From the NCBI RefSeq assembly GCF_004118325.1, contig NZ_RDFA01000001.1, forward strand, positions 9,994 through 73,993: DNA of 64,000 bases, read 5' to 3'. Made by a program: the position numbers and the translations under genes. Positions 61,311 through 64,000 of the stretch are shown here, piece by piece. Position 1 is the stretch's first letter. Each line of letters starts with the position of its first letter. The stretch comes from Halorientalis pallida (GTDB lineage Archaea > Halobacteriota > Halobacteria > Halobacteriales > Haloarculaceae). The notes beneath the pieces are model-generated. The model had not been told where the DNA came from. It worked only from the letters and a program-made list of their open reading frames with translations, and did no database searches.

Positions 61311-61898
61311 ATGACCGACGACGCTACCTCGAGCGAGCTATCCGAGAAGAGCGACCTCCGCGACCGCCAGTACGGCATCTACCAGTGTAACGACTGTGAG
61401 AACGTCGTGTTGACCCTACAGGACTGTGACGGCGGGATGACCTGCCACGGACAGACGATGGAGCGGGTCACGGACGTCAACATCGACATCAAGCCACCCG
61501 ACGTCAAACAGGTCCTGCTCGACGCGTTCGGGCTCCCGAAACCGGGACTGGATATCTGTCTCTGTGTCATCGGCGAGGGACCGATGCCACCGTCGGACGT
61601 AGCCGAACAGCTGGACTACGACGAGTCGACCGTCCGCCGGTACCTCAACCGACTCGTCGACATCGGCCTGCTGGAGAAATCACAGCTGAATCGGGAAGAC
61701 GGCGGCTTCGTCAACGTGTACCACTCCATCGACGTGACGGAGATGCGCAGGGACACGCTGATCGGATTCTACGCCTGGGCGGGCGAGGCCGCGGCGCTCA
61801 TCGAGGAGGCCAACCTCACGAAAGAGGAGTACCTCGACGACGACTACGCAGACGACCTCAACGACGTGTTCTGGGACCGGTTCGAGGGCCAGTCGTAG
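61311..61898 (+). CDS. Transcriptional regulator with N-terminal metal-binding knuckle
   Basis: 195 residues. N-terminal YQCNDCENVVLT with Cys26/Cys29, then Cys39 and the segment TCHGQTM with Cys45 and His46, resembles the iron site of desulfoferrodoxin N-terminal domains. A winged helix follows (about 75-145, with SDVAEQLDYDESTVRRYLNR) and a helical C-terminus rich in Asp/Glu. So it could sense redox state or metal. A TATA-like TTTTAATTCC lies near 61250. It precedes the HxlR gene and flavoprotein; its target could be the 58-60 kb operators. Confidence 0.8.
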   Translation: MTDDATSSELSEKSDLRDRQYGIYQCNDCENVVLTLQDCDGGMTCHGQTMERVTDVNIDIKPPDVKQVLLDAFGLPKPGLDICLCVIGEGPMPPSDVAEQLDYDESTVRRYLNRLVDIGLLEKSQLNREDGGFVNVYHSIDVTEMRRDTLIGFYAWAGEAAALIEEANLTKEEYLDDDYADDLNDVFWDRFEGQS

Positions 61899-62009
61899 GT
61901 CCGCGCTCGAAATCTAGTATGTAAATCTTCCGGAGACGAGGGGCGGAGTCACACGTCCGAATCGTCTTGAATAGGATCCCCGTCGTTCGCTGGAGTAGAG
62001 GCTATCACA

Positions 62010-62444
62010 ATGAGTTCGGAATCGGAATCCAGGTTCGGTCGAAGCGGCGACGCTCGTGGCCCGTCGGGGCCGCTGTTCACTGGCGTCGAGGAGACGCTGC
62101 TGTCGATGCAGGAGTTCGTCGGACGGAAGTGGCAACCCATCATCGTCTACCACCTGCTCGAGGAGGGCCCGATGGGCTTTAGCGCGCTCAAGGACGGCGT
62201 CGACGAGATCTCCTCGAAGATGCTCTCGGAGAGTCTGGACGACCTGGAGGCGGCGGGCCTGGTCGACCGCACGCTCCTCAGTGACCGACCCGTCCGCGTC
62301 GAGTACGCGCTCACCGATCGCGGCCAGTCCCTGGAACCACTCATCACCGAGATGATCAACTGGGGCGCGGAACACGACGTGGCGAGCGACACCGACGGGA
62401 CCGAGCAGGACGGAGAGACGGCGATAGCCGTGGGGGGTGAGTAG
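62010..62444 (+). CDS. HxlR-family transcriptional regulator
   Basis: 144 residues. The HxlR winged helix has FVGRKWQPIIVYHLLEEGP, FSALKDGVDEISSKMLSESL, and LEAAGLVDRTLLSDRPVRVE, all typical. It has no Cys near the effector helix, unlike redox-sensing HypR. HxlR dimers bind inverted repeats. The stop TAG is directly followed by the ATG of the flavoprotein, so the two are one unit, and this regulator likely controls the flavoprotein or related thiol metabolism. Confidence 0.9.
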   Translation: MSSESESRFGRSGDARGPSGPLFTGVEETLLSMQEFVGRKWQPIIVYHLLEEGPMGFSALKDGVDEISSKMLSESLDDLEAAGLVDRTLLSDRPVRVEYALTDRGQSLEPLITEMINWGAEHDVASDTDGTEQDGETAIAVGGE

Positions 62445-63809
62445 ATGCCCCACCACGACCTCCTGGTCGTCGGCGGCGGGACCGGGAACAACGTCGCGGC
62501 GGCGGGCGCGGACGCCGGACTCGACACCGCGCTGATCGAACCGGGCCCACTGGGCGGGACCTGTCTCAACCGCGGCTGTAACCCCTCGAAGATGCTGATC
62601 CAGGCGGCGACTGCCGCCAACCACGTCCGGGACGCCGAGCGGTTCCACCTCGACGCCTCGCTCGACGGCGTGGACTTCGCAGGCATCGTCGACGACATGG
62701 ACGAGACGCTGTCGTCGCTCGCCGACGGCATGGAGGCCAGCTACCGCGAGAAGGCCGACCTGACGATCTACGACGAGTACACCGAGTTCGTCGACGAGCG
62801 GACGGTCGACGTCGGTGGCCGGGAAGTCAGCGCCGACAAAGTCGTCGTCGCGGCCGGGAGCCGACCGCTCGTTCCGCCTATCGACGGCCTGGACGACGCG
62901 GAGTATCTGACGAGTCGGGACGCACTGTACCTGCGCGAGCAACCCGATTCGCTCGTGATCCTCGGGGGCGGCTACATCGCCGTCGAACTGGGCTACTTCT
63001 TCGAGTCACTGGGCACCGACGTGACCATCCTCGAGATGATGGACTCGCTCGTCCCCCGCGAGGACCCGGATGTGTCCGAAGCGTTCACCGACATCGCACG
63101 CGAGCGCCACGACGTGTACACCGGCCACCGCGTCACGGCCGTCGAATCCGACGGCGAGATGATCCAGGCCCACGCCGAGACCGAGGCCGGTGGCGAGATT
63201 TCCGTGACTGGTGACGAACTGCTCGTCGCACTCGGCCGACGGCCCAACACCGATACCCTGGCCGTCGAGGCTGGCGGCATCGAAACCGACGACAACGGGT
63301 TCGTCGTCACGAACGACCGGCTGGAAACCTCGGCGGAGAACGTCTGGGCCCAGGGCGACATCGCCGACAACGCGATGTTCAAACACTCCGGGGACTACGA
63401 GACGAAAATAACCGTCGAGAACGTCGTCCACGGCGGCGACGCGACCGCCGACTTCACCGCGATGCCCCACGCCATCTTCACCGAACCGCAGATGGCCGGC
63501 GTGGGCAAGACCGAGGCGGAACTCGACGAAGGGGACACGGAGTACGTCGTCGGTCGCGCGGACTTGCCGGACACGCCGATGGGCCGCGCGAAGAAACTCG
63601 ACGAGGGGTTCGTGAAGGTACTGGCGGCACCGGACGGTGAGATCCTGGGCTGTCACGCGCTGGGTTACGAGGCGTCGACGATGATCCACGAGGTCGTCGT
63701 GGCGATGCGTGCCGGCTCAGGGACGGTCTCGGACATTGCCGACACGATCCACGCCCACCCGACGCTGAACAAGGTCGTCGAGTACGCCTTCGACGACGTG
63801 TCGGTGTAG
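62445..63809 (+). CDS. FAD-dependent disulfide-reductase-like flavoprotein
   Basis: 454 residues. FAD fold LLVVGGGTGNNVAAAGADAG, redox pair GGTCLNRGCNPSK (Cys40, Cys45), NAD fold VILGGGYIAVELGYFF, and AQGDIADNAMFKHSG. The C-terminal His segment reads HAHPTLNK, where dihydrolipoyl dehydrogenase has Glu five residues after the second His; here it is Lys. Hence the His-Glu dyad is lost and the enzyme probably acts on another substrate, such as a mercury or thiol compound. It is immediately downstream of HxlR. Confidence 0.9.
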   Translation: MPHHDLLVVGGGTGNNVAAAGADAGLDTALIEPGPLGGTCLNRGCNPSKMLIQAATAANHVRDAERFHLDASLDGVDFAGIVDDMDETLSSLADGMEASYREKADLTIYDEYTEFVDERTVDVGGREVSADKVVVAAGSRPLVPPIDGLDDAEYLTSRDALYLREQPDSLVILGGGYIAVELGYFFESLGTDVTILEMMDSLVPREDPDVSEAFTDIARERHDVYTGHRVTAVESDGEMIQAHAETEAGGEISVTGDELLVALGRRPNTDTLAVEAGGIETDDNGFVVTNDRLETSAENVWAQGDIADNAMFKHSGDYETKITVENVVHGGDATADFTAMPHAIFTEPQMAGVGKTEAELDEGDTEYVVGRADLPDTPMGRAKKLDEGFVKVLAAPDGEILGCHALGYEASTMIHEVVVAMRAGSGTVSDIADTIHAHPTLNKVVEYAFDDVSV

Positions 63810-63815
63810 GCCGAT

Positions 63816-64000
63816 TCAGCAGTCGACGAGATCGCAGTCGAAGACGAACGACTCCTGTAGCGCGTCGACTTCGCCCAGCAGCGTCCCCAGGTCCGGGCGG
63901 TCGCCCGGCGTCTCGCCCTCGTAGGGGTAGACGACTTCGGGAACGTCGTCCCAGGTGTCGAGGATGACGCTCTCGGGCATCCGACCGATCACGTCGTGGA
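63816..64000 (-). CDS. Partial gene cut by the window edge, unknown function
   Basis: The C-terminal 60 residues or so of a soluble acidic protein, with HDVIGRMPESVILDTWDD, VYPYEGETPGDRPDLGTLLG, and ending FVFDCDLVDC. Two Cys near the end. The rest lies beyond position 64000. It converges on the flavoprotein gene with 6 nt between. No family recognised. Confidence 0.7.
   Translation of the reverse strand, partial: HDVIGRMPESVILDTWDDVPEVVYPYEGETPGDRPDLGTLLGEVDALQESFVFDCDLVDC

Overview
The window is chromosomal DNA of an extremely halophilic archaeon (class Halobacteria). The evidence is very high GC coding sequence, uniformly acidic proteins, leaderless genes with TATA elements 25-35 nt before the start, and characteristic families: aMBF1, Cdc48/VAT, the priS-GINS51 pair, archease and RtcB, a HalX response regulator, a bacterio-opsin-activator-type regulator, Tat-exported lipoproteins and a patatin-type PHA depolymerase with a 3-hydroxybutyrate dehydrogenase. 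Genus cannot be fixed from the sequence alone.

Layout. 0-0.6 kb: tRNA-Leu(GAG) plus a 120-bp direct repeat and a broken partial tRNA copy, the scar of an integrated element. 0.6-8.9 kb: housekeeping genes (aMBF1, acyl-CoA dehydrogenase, HAD phosphatase, panB, GDPD, hydrolase) ending in an Hsp20-like gene coupled to cdc48, whose start region carries a perfect palindrome. 9-19.3 kb: a signalling block (BAT-type regulator, three sensor proteins, HalX regulator, HTH protein) and exported proteins. 20-27 kb: two ABC transporters, one a MacB type with a divergent LolA-like protein. 27-34 kb: GINS51-priS, then DUF502-archease and RtcB, followed by a histidine-kinase remnant. 34-46 kb: small haloarchaeal families, an eIF2B-like protein, MscS channel, nucleotidase, PLP aminotransferase and membrane proteins.

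46-64 kb is the most accessory-looking part. Two patatin genes lie in inverted orientation at 46.8 and 56.4 kb and share nearly identical stretches. Between them are a DUF318-type permease fused to two YHS metal-binding domains, a SHOCT protein, a frameshifted blue-copper lipoprotein, 57-bp tandem repeats, an ion channel, a DUF3179 protein, a DsrE protein and a flavin disulfide reductase. From 58.3 kb down to 52.7 kb six genes run leftward (3HB dehydrogenase, patatin, flavoprotein, DsrE, DUF3179, membrane protein). Facing them rightward are a 59-residue protein, a carboxymuconolactone-decarboxylase-like protein, a TauE/SafE exporter and a membrane protein. The shared divergent promoter and at least one further promoter carry dyads built on GGTTACC/GGTAACC. 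Three regulators and a second flavoprotein follow at 61-63.8 kb.

Taken together, the right end looks like a co-regulated module joining PHA mobilisation to thiol/sulfur or metal redox handling. The operator family and gene layout are read directly from the sequence; the joint function is inference.
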